A stretch of DNA of 31,243 nt from Bacillota bacterium (GCA_023460955.1 JAEWOH010000014.1:1-31243), one strand, 5' to 3'; shown: positions 1 to 7,243, counted from the stretch's first letter. Translations and numbers: made by a program. The notes: generated by a model not told the origin, from the sequence alone.

Positions 1-116
1 TCCCGCTCAGCACATATCATTACTGACATGCACCGGGATTAGCTAACGGGCTTCTTGGTAATTACCCGTGCCAGTCTTACACTGGCAAGTGTGCTCCAGC
101 TTGGCTGGACGCACAC
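1..116 (+). ncRNA. Unidentified hairpin-rich structured element (possible ncRNA)
   Basis: No frame is convincingly coding. Read on the plus strand the segment is highly foldable. TCCCG (1-5) can pair with CGGGA (34-38). ACGGG (46-50) pairs with CCCGT (65-69). TGCCAGT (69-75) pairs with ACTGGCA (81-87) around a 5-nt loop. A 12-bp stem with one bulged C joins 89-100 to 104-116 around loop TTG. A terminator with a T-run follows directly at 121-152, as expected for a short plus-strand transcript. The segment is more GC-rich than its surroundings. The window edge may cut its 5' end. The look of several short GC stems plus a possible pseudoknot (GCACCGGG at 30-37 can also reach CCCGTGC at 65-71) recalls HEARO/omega-RNA or other IS605-related RNAs, but that is only an impression; strand and identity are not proven. 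Confidence 0.35.
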
Positions 117-120
117 AACA

Positions 121-150
121 AAAAAGATGAATCCTTCGATTCATCTTTTT
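121..150. terminator. Bidirectional Rho-independent terminator
   Basis: A perfect 13-bp stem (121-133 with 138-150) closes a CTTC loop. There is a T-run on both strands: six T on the plus side ending at 151, six T on the minus side toward 120. It ends the porCDAB operon, whose last stop codon is 30 bases away, and would also end any plus-strand transcript from the left-edge element. Confidence 0.85.
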
Positions 151-179
151 TATATATGGTTTTACCCATTAAATTCTTA

Positions 180-1118
180 TTAAGCTTCTTCTCCGCAAAG
201 CATTAAGAGTTCAGCCCATCTCTTGTCAACTTCGTTCTGGATTTCTTCGATCATGTATTCATTTCCAGCCTTGAAGATGTGTTTGAATCTTCCCTGCTTC
301 TTTAAGAAATCAGCAACTGGAAGCTTGTTCTTTGGCTTGTAGTTAAGGATGTATTTACCATCGATAATTTCATACAGTGGCCAGAAGCAAGTTTCAACAG
401 CAAGCTTGTTTAATTCCATTAAGTCAGGAGTATTGTAGATCCAACCTCTTGGACATGGAGCCAATACGTTCATGAATGCTGCACCCTTTGTGTAAAGAGC
501 CTTTTCTGATTTTTCATAAAGGTCCTTCATGTTTCCGATAGCAGCTGTCTGACATACATATGGAAGGTTGTGGCTAGCCATAATACCAGTCAGGTCTTTT
601 CTCCACTGCAATTTACCAGGAATAACCTTACCTGCAGGTGAAGTTGTTGTATCAGCGTACTTAGGAGTAGCTGATGATCTCTGTATACCAGTGTTCATGT
701 ATGCTCCGTTGTCGTAGCAAACATAAACCATGTCATGACCTCTTTCCATAGCACCTGAAAGAGATTGAAGACCTATATCATAAGTTCCACCGTCACCACC
801 GAAAGCGATGAACTTAGTTTCACCCTTTATTTTACCTTTTTTCTTCATTGCAACATAAGCAGCTTCAGCACCTGAAACTGATGCAGCTGAGTTTTCGAAT
901 GCATTGTGAATAAAGGAATCTTTCCATGCTGTATATGGATAAATGAAAGTAGAAACTTCCAAACAACCTGTAGCTGAACCAATAACAGCGTGATCTTCAG
1001 GCTTTAAAGCTCTTAAAATCTGTCTTACTACAACCGGAGCTCCGCATCCGGCGCACAGTCTATGTCCACCAGTAAGCCTTTCAGGCTTCTTAGCAACTTC
1101 CTTTAAATTGTAAGCCAT
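180..1118 (-). CDS. porB: Pyruvate:ferredoxin oxidoreductase, beta subunit (TPP-binding)
   Basis: Catalytic thiamine-diphosphate subunit of the four-subunit 2-oxoacid:ferredoxin oxidoreductase, which oxidises pyruvate plus CoA to acetyl-CoA and CO2 and reduces ferredoxin in the cytoplasm. The 312-aa product has the TPP/Mg motif GDG (residues 108-110) followed by DNGAYMNTG (136-144). Four cysteines expected to hold a [4Fe-4S] cluster are at C22, C25 (CAGC), C52 and C222 (APCPRGW). Length is normal for PorB. It is the last gene of porC-porD-porA-porB, 11 bases after porA, with a good AGGAGG-type site (GGAGG just before the start). Pyruvate is the most likely substrate from family resemblance; a 2-oxoisovalerate or other ketoacid enzyme of the same family cannot be fully excluded from sequence. 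Confidence 0.93.
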   Translation of the reverse strand: MAYNLKEVAKKPERLTGGHRLCAGCGAPVVVRQILRALKPEDHAVIGSATGCLEVSTFIYPYTAWKDSFIHNAFENSAASVSGAEAAYVAMKKKGKIKGETKFIAFGGDGGTYDIGLQSLSGAMERGHDMVYVCYDNGAYMNTGIQRSSATPKYADTTTSPAGKVIPGKLQWRKDLTGIMASHNLPYVCQTAAIGNMKDLYEKSEKALYTKGAAFMNVLAPCPRGWIYNTPDLMELNKLAVETCFWPLYEIIDGKYILNYKPKNKLPVADFLKKQGRFKHIFKAGNEYMIEEIQNEVDKRWAELLMLCGEEA

Positions 1119-1129
1119 TATCGCACCTC

Positions 1130-2314
1130 CTATTCTCTTACGCCGAGGTAGTTGAATACTGAATCAACTTTACCTGTTGCGGCAATTTCCAATGTTTTAT
1201 TAAATACAGCTTCGATATCGTCAGTCTTAACGTCTCTACCACCAAGACCGTAGATATAGTTAATGACCTTAGGTCCAAATACGCTCTTAGCGTACATTGC
1301 ACTTGTAAAGTCGGTGAATAATGGTCCGCCTGCTGCATTAAAGCTTTCAGCCTTATCCATTATAGCTATAGCCTTATACTTGGAAAGAGCTTCAGCTATT
1401 TCATCAACCGGGAATGGTCTGTATAATCTTGGTTTAAATACAGCAACCTTTTTACCCTGTGCTTTGTATATGTCTGAAACATACTTAGCAGTACCTGCTG
1501 TTGAGTTTAATACAACTACGCAAGCTTCTGCGCCCTCAGCATTATATTCTTCAAACAGGCCATAGCTTCTTCCTGTTAATTTAGCAAATTCAGCTGATAC
1601 TTCAAGAACTACCTTCTTAGCATCCATCATAGCCTGAGCCTGTTGTCTCTTGTGCTCGAAGCAGTGAGTGAAGTGATCCAGAGGACCAACTGCTATTGGG
1701 TTTTCCTTGTTTAAAAGATATTCTGACGGATTGTATTCGCCAACGAATTCCTTAACCTTATCATCTTCAACCAAGTCAAGGTTTTCAATTGCGTGGGAGG
1801 TTATAAAACCGTCCTGGCAAACCATAACTGGGAGAAGAACGTCTGGGTGTTCACCTATTCTGTTAGCCATTAACATATTATCATATGCTTCCTGACAGTT
1901 TTCTGAATAGATCTGTATCCAACCTGAATCTCTGGCACCCATGGAGTCACTGTGATCATTATGTATGTTCAAAGGTCCTGAAAGAGTTCTGTTTACACAT
2001 GCTAAAACGATTGGAAGTCTTGAGCATGCTGCAATATATAAACATTCCCACATAAGAGCAAGTCCGTTTGCAGAAGTAGCAGTCATAGCTCTTCCTCCTG
2101 CTGCCTGTGCACCTATACATGCTGACATGGCACTGTGCTCTGACTCAACAGGTACAAACTCAGTATCAACCTGACCGTTTGCAACAAATGTTGAGAAGTA
2201 TTGGGGAACTTCTGTTGATGGAGTTATTGGGAAAGCCGCAACTACATCCGGATTTATCTGCTTCATGGCAACAGCCATAGCCTCGTTACCACTTAATCTT
2301 TCTCTAATAGCCAT
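1130..2314 (-). CDS. porA: Pyruvate:ferredoxin oxidoreductase, alpha subunit
   Basis: Alpha subunit of the PFOR complex, carrying the pyrimidine-binding half of the TPP site and the transketolase C-terminal-like domain. The 394-aa protein opens with the family pattern SGNEAMAVAMKQINPDVVAAFPITPSTEV, shown here in part as AAFPITPST near residue 27, the loop that contacts substrate and TPP. The ESEHSAMSACIGA-type segment near residue 58 contains the conserved glutamate expected to activate TPP. Length fits PorA. It lies 16 bases after porD and 11 before porB, so the four subunits should be made from one mRNA. Nothing is unusual about it. Confidence 0.93.
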   Translation of the reverse strand: MAIRERLSGNEAMAVAMKQINPDVVAAFPITPSTEVPQYFSTFVANGQVDTEFVPVESEHSAMSACIGAQAAGGRAMTATSANGLALMWECLYIAACSRLPIVLACVNRTLSGPLNIHNDHSDSMGARDSGWIQIYSENCQEAYDNMLMANRIGEHPDVLLPVMVCQDGFITSHAIENLDLVEDDKVKEFVGEYNPSEYLLNKENPIAVGPLDHFTHCFEHKRQQAQAMMDAKKVVLEVSAEFAKLTGRSYGLFEEYNAEGAEACVVVLNSTAGTAKYVSDIYKAQGKKVAVFKPRLYRPFPVDEIAEALSKYKAIAIMDKAESFNAAGGPLFTDFTSAMYAKSVFGPKVINYIYGLGGRDVKTDDIEAVFNKTLEIAATGKVDSVFNYLGVRE

Positions 2315-2330
2315 TTTGAATTTTCCCTCC

Positions 2331-2642
2331 TTACTTTTCTTCTACAAAGTCGATAGCTTTGAAAGGACAAACCTTTACACAAACGCCACAACCCTTGCAG
2401 TGATCAAAATCGAAATCTACTCTCTTACCTTCTTGATTTACCAATATAGAAGTATCAGGGCAAACAGGATAGCAAAGTAAACATTGCTTACATTTTTCTT
2501 CCAACCAGATTGGCTTCATTGAACGCCAGTCACCAGTCTTAAAAAGATCTGCATTACCAGCCCAAGGAATATTACCGCCTTTAGTTATATCTTTCCATGT
2601 AACGTCAGGAGCAACTGTCTTTAATTCTTTGTTGCAACTCAT
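2331..2642 (-). CDS. porD: Pyruvate:ferredoxin oxidoreductase, delta subunit (2x[4Fe-4S] ferredoxin)
   Basis: Small electron-transfer subunit of PFOR that passes electrons from the TPP subunit to external ferredoxin. The 103-aa protein has two complete CxxCxxCxxxCP motifs: cysteines 51, 54, 57, 61 and 82, 85, 88, 92, giving two [4Fe-4S] clusters. The N-terminal ~45 residues (with PWAGNADLFKTGDWR) are the usual PorD lead-in. Its start codon overlaps the porC stop by four bases, so translation is probably coupled. Confidence 0.93.
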   Translation of the reverse strand: MSCNKELKTVAPDVTWKDITKGGNIPWAGNADLFKTGDWRSMKPIWLEEKCKQCLLCYPVCPDTSILVNQEGKRVDFDFDHCKGCGVCVKVCPFKAIDFVEEK

Positions 2643-3217
2643 AGCCCTTTCACCTCCTGCATAGCTCTTTCAATAGCTTTGATATTTGGTTCGATAACTT
2701 CTGGTTTCTTAGCAAATTTATGTTTGAAGGAACCAACCATGTCATCAAGGAATTCTTTTTCTCCCATTACACCACTTACTTTAACTACTGCACCAAGCAT
2801 TGGAGTGTTAGGGAAGTACTTTCCTAAAGTTTCAATAGAAATAGTTCTAGCATCTACTGTACAAACTTTACCCTTGTAACCCTTCAATAATGGCTTGATT
2901 TCCTCTAGAGTTTTTGTAGTATTGATAATAATAGCTCCTGTTTCCTTTAATCCTGATGTAACATCAACAGCTGTAAGTAGAGTATCATCTACTACTACTA
3001 CATAATCTGGTTCATAAATGTTACAGTGAATTGAAAGTTTATCGTCGCTTATTCTGTTATAAGCTGTGATTGGAGCACCCATTCTTTCAGGGCCGTATTC
3101 AGGAAAACCCTGAATGTATTTACCGGTATTGAACGCTGCATCCGCAAGCAATAATGATGCTGTTTTTGCGCCTTGACCACCACGTCCATGCCATCTGATT
3201 TCAACAACCTTGCCCAT
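2639..3217 (-). CDS. porC: Pyruvate:ferredoxin oxidoreductase, gamma subunit
   Basis: Gamma subunit of PFOR, first gene of the operon. The product starts MGKVVEIRWHGRGGQGAKTA, containing the HGRGGQG motif typical of the POR/KOR gamma domain that contacts CoA. The frame stays open upstream to 3310, but I place the start at 3217 because a clear AGGAGG lies about 9 bases before it and the extra 31 residues do not look like the family. That gives 192 aa, normal for PorC. It overlaps porD by four bases. Transcription probably starts from the promoter at 3459-3487, leaving a leader of about 235 bases. Confidence 0.92.
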   Translation of the reverse strand: MGKVVEIRWHGRGGQGAKTASLLLADAAFNTGKYIQGFPEYGPERMGAPITAYNRISDDKLSIHCNIYEPDYVVVVDDTLLTAVDVTSGLKETGAIIINTTKTLEEIKPLLKGYKGKVCTVDARTISIETLGKYFPNTPMLGAVVKVSGVMGEKEFLDDMVGSFKHKFAKKPEVIEPNIKAIERAMQEVKGL

Positions 3218-3458
3218 TTGGCAAACCCTCCTCTTTATTTGAATTTTAATAAGAATCCCAAGCGGATTCCTTTGAATCTCTATGAGGCTGTTAGCCAGTT
3301 TTATCAGCATACAGCATTTGTACTTATGAACAAATAATTCAGAAAAATATGTACATGGAGATTCATTTAAAATTTAAGACAACTAACCAAAAGATAAACT
3401 TGTCCTAGAACAATTTCATGATAAAATTATTATTTTAGACTGAAATTGACCTATTAAA

Positions 3459-3487
3459 AGTATATCTGTTTGATAATTTATTGTCAA
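3459..3487 (-). promoter_or_regulatory. Sigma-A promoter of porCDAB
   Basis: Read on the minus strand: a perfect -35 TTGACA (3487-3482), a 17-base spacer, and a -10 TATACT (3464-3459). The predicted start is near 3452. Confidence 0.75.
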
Positions 3488-3575
3488 GCAAACTATGTTA
3501 TAATCGGCACTAAAGCTACATTTTTATTTTTACAAAGTGTTCTTTGTATACAAACATGTAACAAATATACAAAAA

Positions 3576-3619
3576 AATAATACTTCATCTATTATCAGGT
3601 TATAGAATGAAGTATTATT
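3576..3619 (-). terminator. Rho-independent terminator of bofA
   Basis: A perfect 13-bp inverted repeat (3576-3588 with 3607-3619, 18-base loop) with a run of T on the minus strand, just downstream of the bofA stop. Confidence 0.75.
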
Positions 3620-3628
3620 GATATTTTC

Positions 3629-3820
3629 TTACACCATATACTTTAGAAATATTAAAAGAATTAGCCCCGGTACTCCAAGTATTCCTATTATCAATGCCGA
3701 GTATATATTCAATGCTATACTAAAATTAAAATAAATTCCTACAAAATTTATAATTGCAAGTAAAACTGCTCCTAAGACTGTGTTAAGTAAAACTTTCTTT
3801 AATATCTTTACAGCGTTCAT
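3629..3820 (-). CDS. bofA: Pro-sigma-K processing inhibitor BofA family membrane protein
   Basis: In Bacillus, BofA sits in the mother-cell membrane around the forespore and with SpoIVFA holds the SpoIVFB protease inactive until the pro-sigma-K checkpoint is passed. The product is 63 aa with two hydrophobic segments (about residues 10-32 and 36-60) and the conserved C-terminal family pattern GILGVPGLILLIFL. An upstream in-frame ATG at 3832 is rejected because its codons are themselves the ribosome site (GGGAGG at 3830-3825), which serves the ATG at 3820. It follows a YaaL-family gene, as in Bacillus recR-yaaL-bofA, but recR is not in this window. A possible sigma-E promoter lies just upstream. 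Confidence 0.85.
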   Translation of the reverse strand: MNAVKILKKVLLNTVLGAVLLAIINFVGIYFNFSIALNIYSALIIGILGVPGLILLIFLKYMV

Positions 3821-3850
3821 TTTACCTCCCATTACGTAATTTTACGTAAC

Positions 3851-3880
3851 CATATATGTTTGTCCCTTATTTAAATATAT
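3851..3880 (-). promoter_or_regulatory. Possible sigma-E (sporulation) promoter of bofA
   Basis: On the minus strand ATATATT (3880-3874), a 15-base spacer, then CATATATG (3858-3851). This resembles the mother-cell sigma-E pattern (KMATATT, 14-15 bases, CATACANT), with the start about 24 bases before the bofA ATG. The match at -10 is partial and the area is AT-rich. Confidence 0.4.
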
Positions 3881-3940
3881 TTTGGGGAAGGTTAAAATAT
3901 TCTGTTAATTTTATTTACACGATAATTAATACAGATTTAC

Positions 3941-4198
3941 TCAAGTTTGACATACTCCTATTTCCTTTGCCCTCTTTAACAGATATTCAAATTTTGCTTC
4001 ATAGGCTTTTATCTGATATGTATAGAAGTCAACTAATAAAGAGTCATTAGCATAGTCAAAATTATTGTAGGCATCCTGTAAATCAAATTTTACCCTGTTT
4101 ATTTCTGAAATCAGATTGGCTCTTTCCAATGCCAGCGCCTTTTCTGCATCTACTGAGCCAATCACTTTATTAATGGTCTTGTTTAACGATACTTCCAT
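3941..4198 (-). CDS. yaaL: DUF2508 (YaaL-family) small protein
   Basis: An 85-aa, charged, largely helical protein of unknown function. It has no signal peptide or membrane segment; residues 16-80 look like an extended helical hairpin (ALERANLISEINRVKFDLQD, then DFYTYQIKAYEAKFEYLLKR). The pattern and its position just before bofA match the YaaL/DUF2508 family of Firmicutes, which normally sits between recR and bofA. A GGAGA site precedes the ATG. The 120-base gap to bofA holds a separate promoter-like site. The family call rests on both resemblance and neighbours; the function is not known. Confidence 0.75.
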   Translation of the reverse strand: MEVSLNKTINKVIGSVDAEKALALERANLISEINRVKFDLQDAYNNFDYANDSLLVDFYTYQIKAYEAKFEYLLKRAKEIGVCQT

Positions 4199-4308
4199 AA
4201 GCGTCTCCTTTATACTAGTAGATAATGGTTGGTATATTAAAGGATTGACCCATTATTATACTATTTATACGCATATGGAAATATTCTTTCGGTATTATTA
4301 CAAAAAGA

Positions 4309-4836
4309 TTAGTATTTTTCTATTAAAAGAGCTCCCTGCTCCTTAACAATCTCAATTATTGAACCCATTCTCTCTTCGTCAACTTTCATACTGAATATGG
4401 CATTGCCATCAGCCACCAGTTTAATGTATTCTTCCTTCTTCCTTTTTGGTATTCTCATATCATAAAGAGCACCGAAAAGACCTCCAAGAATAAAACCACC
4501 AAAAAGTCCGGTAATGGGACCACCTGCTGCTATAAGTCCCAAACGAGGTATAAACATGCTTACAGCTCCAAGAATGACACCAAGAACTCCGCCGAAGATT
4601 CCACCGGTTACAATACCGTCCGATATTCTTTCTTTTTTAGTAAGCTTAAACGGATATGCGGCATAACCGGCAGCATAAATATGAGAATTGCCGGACGGAT
4701 TCAGGTACCCTTTATTTCCATTATCCTTAACAATAATTGAAATATTATCTGTTCTTAGACCTTTTTCTCTGATTTTGTAAGCTGCTTGCTCCGCATTGGC
4801 ATATACATCAAAAACAGCTACTATTGTTCTGGACAA
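4309..4836 (-). CDS. Glycine-rich membrane protein, general-stress 17M/YflT-like N-terminus
   Basis: Product of about 175 aa. The N-terminal part (TIVAVFDVYANAEQAAYKI, then GLRTDNISIIVKD) resembles the ferredoxin-like domain of heat-induced YflT/general stress protein 17M. The middle (about residues 80-135) is two glycine-rich hydrophobic stretches separated by a short turn with a proline, likely membrane-embedded or a glycine-zipper hairpin. The C-terminal part (NAIFSMKVDEERMGSIIEIVKEQGA) is a second small alpha/beta unit. I choose the TTG at 4836 because AGGAGT lies 7 bases before it; the GTG at 4845 would overlap that site. The function is not known; a role in envelope stress is a guess. 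Confidence 0.65.
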   Translation of the reverse strand: MSRTIVAVFDVYANAEQAAYKIREKGLRTDNISIIVKDNGNKGYLNPSGNSHIYAAGYAAYPFKLTKKERISDGIVTGGIFGGVLGVILGAVSMFIPRLGLIAAGGPITGLFGGFILGGLFGALYDMRIPKRKKEEYIKLVADGNAIFSMKVDEERMGSIIEIVKEQGALLIEKY

Positions 4837-4966
4837 AAAAATCACTCCTGCTTTTGGTCTTCATAGTCAGATAAAGTATTTACAATTTTACATTAATATA
4901 TGCTCTCTTAATTATTCCGTCCTGTGCCTCCGTTATTAACATATACCACATTTACATTTAAGCTTC

Positions 4967-5605
4967 TTAAATATATTTGATAAGATCCATTGGTTTTTCA
5001 AGAAAAAAATCCGGCTCCTCCTTCTCCAAATCAGCACGGGGACTGTACGTCCAGGCAACAGCAGCACTTCTTACTCCGGCATTCTTAGCGCACTTTATAT
5101 CCAGAGGACTGTCACCTATATATAATACTTCATCTTTGTTTTTTGCCCCAACAACTCCCATTGCTTTAATAAGAGGTTCTCCGTCGGGCTTGTGTTTTGT
5201 GGAGGCTTCTGAACCGTTTACAAATTCGAAATAGTCATAAAGATTAAAAACTTTCAGACCTCTAATTGCAAGTTCTCTCCTTTTGGAGGTTACAACTCCT
5301 AAAACTATGCCTTTTTCATAAAGAGCTTTTATTAAGTGGTGGATACCAATAAAAACAGCAATACAATTATCATGATTTCTCTCATTAAACTCTCTGTAGG
5401 TTTTTGCAAGTTCCTCCTCTTTCCCGGGGTATATTGCCTTAAAATGGTTCATAAGAGGCATTCCTATATAACTTATCGTTTCCTCTTCAGGCCTGGTTTC
5501 ACCAAAGTGATGCATGAAGGTGTGATTAAATGAATCCAGTATAAGCGGGATGGTGTCTATCAAAGTACCATCCAAGTCAAAAAAAACATACTTAAAATTA
5601 TTCAT
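4967..5605 (-). CDS. HAD-superfamily phosphatase (PpaX / phosphoglycolate phosphatase-like)
   Basis: Cytoplasmic phosphatase of the haloacid dehalogenase superfamily, with a C1-type helical cap. The 212-aa protein shows all four motifs: DLDGT near residue 10 (nucleophile and acid/base aspartates), VVTSKRR near 103-109 (motif II threonine/serine), K138 region KHKPDGEP (motif III lysine), and GDSPLDIKCAKNAG near 164 (motif IV acidic pair). The start FFDLDGTLIDTIPLI resembles pyrophosphatase PpaX, which clears pyrophosphate made by HPr kinase/phosphorylase, but phosphoglycolate phosphatase (Gph) is equally possible. It is a single gene on the minus strand; only a weak GGAAAA precedes the ATG. 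Confidence 0.85.
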   Translation of the reverse strand: MNNFKYVFFDLDGTLIDTIPLILDSFNHTFMHHFGETRPEEETISYIGMPLMNHFKAIYPGKEEELAKTYREFNERNHDNCIAVFIGIHHLIKALYEKGIVLGVVTSKRRELAIRGLKVFNLYDYFEFVNGSEASTKHKPDGEPLIKAMGVVGAKNKDEVLYIGDSPLDIKCAKNAGVRSAAVAWTYSPRADLEKEEPDFFLEKPMDLIKYI

Positions 5606-5739
5606 AATATTTTTTCCTTTTCTAATATAACTCAGTAATATATAATGGTTTATTCACATAAACTTTATTTTTATGTTTAAATAGTATTTATATAAAACCT
5701 TTCTATATTTTATACGTATACTATAAAGTAACTAATTAC

Positions 5740-5768
5740 TTGTTAATTATGATATAAACAATTATAAT
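5740..5768 (+). promoter_or_regulatory. Sigma-A promoter of pssA
   Basis: TTGTTA (5740-5745), a 17-base spacer and a perfect TATAAT (5763-5768). The predicted start is near 5775, about 68 bases before the gene. Confidence 0.7.
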
Positions 5769-5795
5769 CTATAATATATACATTTTATAGATTAT
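5764..5795. repeat. 11-bp inverted repeat over the pssA -10/start region
   Basis: ATAATCTATAA (5764-5774) is mirrored perfectly by TTATAGATTAT (5785-5795) with a 10-base centre. It covers the -10 box and the predicted transcription start, so it could be an operator or a 5' hairpin; the AT-rich setting makes chance a real alternative. Confidence 0.5.
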
Positions 5796-5842
5796 CAAGT
5801 TAAGATATAAAAATTTTGATTCGGAAGTAGAGGGTGGATTCA

Positions 5843-6382
5843 TTGAAAAACAAGATTAAGCATTCGATACCAAATCTTTTAACTTTCATTAATCTTTCTC
5901 TCGGTATAATAGCGCTGCTGTTTGCAATAAAAGATGATTTAATTCAAGCATCTTTACTTGTAATGGTTGCGGCATTGACCGACAGATTTGATGGAAAGGT
6001 TGCCAGAATGCTTGACAGTACAAGCGAATTAGGTAAAGAATTGGATTCACTGTCAGATTTAATTTCTTTTGGTGTGGCACCTATTGTTATTGCATGGAAG
6101 GTAAGTTTTTTTGATTTAGGAATTATTGGATATCTGCTTACAGTGTTATTTCCTATTGCAGGTGCCTTCAGACTTGCCAGGTACAATGTAACTACATTTA
6201 ATAATGTATACTGTGGCGTACCTATCACAATTGCCGGTGCTTTTTTATCTATAATCAATCTTTATAACAGCTTCTCAAAAATAAGGGGAAGTTACAGTAA
6301 TATAAATACCATAGTATGTGCAGTAGTAATAGTTTTGTTATCTTATTTAATGGTTAGCAAAATTCAGATAAAAAAGAGATAG
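5843..6382 (+). CDS. pssA: CDP-diacylglycerol--serine O-phosphatidyltransferase
   Basis: Membrane enzyme that joins CDP-diacylglycerol and L-serine to make phosphatidylserine, the precursor of phosphatidylethanolamine. The product of about 179 aa contains the complete CDP-alcohol phosphotransferase motif DG-x2-AR-x8-G-x3-D-x3-D (DGKVAR...G...D...D), with several hydrophobic segments around it. The short N-terminus (IPNLLTFINLSLG) is typical of the Bacillus-type type-II PssA. I prefer the TTG at 5843 behind the purine-rich AGAGGGTGG; a GTG at 5834 adds three residues and would overlap that site. It is monocistronic, with its own promoter and a strong terminator. Archaetidylserine synthase is the same fold but unlikely in a bacterium. 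Confidence 0.88.
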   Translation: MKNKIKHSIPNLLTFINLSLGIIALLFAIKDDLIQASLLVMVAALTDRFDGKVARMLDSTSELGKELDSLSDLISFGVAPIVIAWKVSFFDLGIIGYLLTVLFPIAGAFRLARYNVTTFNNVYCGVPITIAGAFLSIINLYNSFSKIRGSYSNINTIVCAVVIVLLSYLMVSKIQIKKR

Positions 6383-6438
6383 TTCCTTTTGTAATTACTA
6401 ATATACTACCGGTATTAAATAATAACTATAAATAGCAG

Positions 6439-6467
6439 AGGGTGAGCCTAAAAAGCTCACCCTTTTT
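6439..6467 (+). terminator. Rho-independent terminator of pssA
   Basis: A 9-bp GC-rich stem (AGGGTGAGC with GCTCACCCT, 7-base loop) followed by a T-run to 6467, about 60 bases after the pssA stop. Confidence 0.85.
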
Positions 6468-6531
6468 CAACATTTTTAATAAATTAATGATACTTTATCC
6501 ACAGATGTATCCACTTATGTGTATTAATGTT

Positions 6532-7008
6532 CTACTCTTTTGCTTTAAGATAGACACTGTTGATATCATCAAAGATGAAGCCATTAGCTAAAAGAGCCTT
6601 AACAGATGGTTTATTTTCAGGATCAGGTAAAACAATTATTCGTTTTGCAGAATCAATTGAAAAAATTACTTTTACAAGCAGCTCAATTATTTCTTTTCCA
6701 TAGCCTTTTCCTAAAAACTCCTCTTCCCCAATCAAGTAATCAATACTATATGTTCCTTTCAGCTCAGTTCCTCCATACCAATCCTCCCCTGCATAAGAAC
6801 AGGTGTAGTACTGGCAGAAGCCAATGGGTTTACTATCCTGAAGAACAATATAATGACTTATGAAATGAAATTCATTTTTTCGTCCCTTTATTTCATTTAT
6901 CCATGCTTCAGGATCTTCATACCATTTTAAAATATATTCCTTATTGAGCCAACTTTTCATTAATTCTATATCATTATCATTAATACTACGTAATCGAATT
7001 CTATTCAT
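6532..7008 (-). CDS. GNAT acetyltransferase, aminoglycoside 6'-N-acetyltransferase-like
   Basis: Acetyl-CoA-dependent N-acetyltransferase of 158 aa. The acetyl-CoA loop is GKGYGKEI (near residue 101), preceded by SIDYLIGEEEFL and followed by DPENKPSVKALLANGF (near 131). That order, including a DPxxxNxxxxxxxxxxGF-like element, is the layout of AAC(6')-type enzymes. The N-terminus RLRSINDNDIELMKSWLN is also usual for this group. Many Clostridia carry such chromosomal copies and their substrate is often unknown, so a resistance role is not established. GGAGG precedes the ATG at a usual distance. It is not in an obvious operon. Confidence 0.8.
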   Translation of the reverse strand: MNRIRLRSINDNDIELMKSWLNKEYILKWYEDPEAWINEIKGRKNEFHFISHYIVLQDSKPIGFCQYYTCSYAGEDWYGGTELKGTYSIDYLIGEEEFLGKGYGKEIIELLVKVIFSIDSAKRIIVLPDPENKPSVKALLANGFIFDDINSVYLKAKE

Positions 7009-7111
7009 ACTCTATCCTCCTATAGTTCCCTTGGTGCTACAATCATAAACTGCAGCACAATTAACATGATATTTGCTAATACCTTTTTATATGAGAATAC
7101 GATAAGGAGGC

Positions 7112-7141
7112 CCTCTAATGAAAATTACAGTTAAGTATTAA
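7112..7141 (+). other. Seven-codon ORF behind a strong ribosome site
   Basis: AAGGAGG at 7094-7100 precedes an ATG followed by six codons and TAA, reading MKITVKY. Such a beginning would suit a MoaD/ThiS-like protein, but nothing continues in other frames. It may be a gene remnant, a leader peptide or chance. The rest of 7009-7243 shows nothing else clear. Confidence 0.25.
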
Positions 7142-7243
7142 CAGGGATAACGTATATATAACATTGTACTATTTCCTCCTGCCTATTAAATCTGTGATAT
7201 ATCAGGAATATTATATATCATTTTTTATATTATATTATCCAAA

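Larger units (their letters stand above)
3218..3628. other. Intergenic region: por leader, por promoter, bofA terminator
   Basis: No credible gene. It holds the roughly 235-base untranslated leader of porCDAB (3218-3452), the por promoter (3459-3487) and the bofA terminator (3576-3619). No riboswitch class is recognisable by eye in the leader. Confidence 0.7.

Noticed and set aside
39..119. Minus-strand frame reading ...RLARVITKKPVS-stop in the left-edge element
   Set aside because: Short, no start or ribosome site, and it runs out of the terminator; strong hairpins make RNA more likely than protein.
3481..3504. Plus-strand TTGTCA and TATAAT as a promoter
   Set aside because: The spacer is only 12 bases and no plus-strand gene follows; the overlapping minus-strand promoter fits far better.
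6532..7008. Acetyltransferase as a proven aminoglycoside-resistance gene
   Set aside because: Only the fold and motif order match AAC(6'); substrate cannot be read from the sequence.
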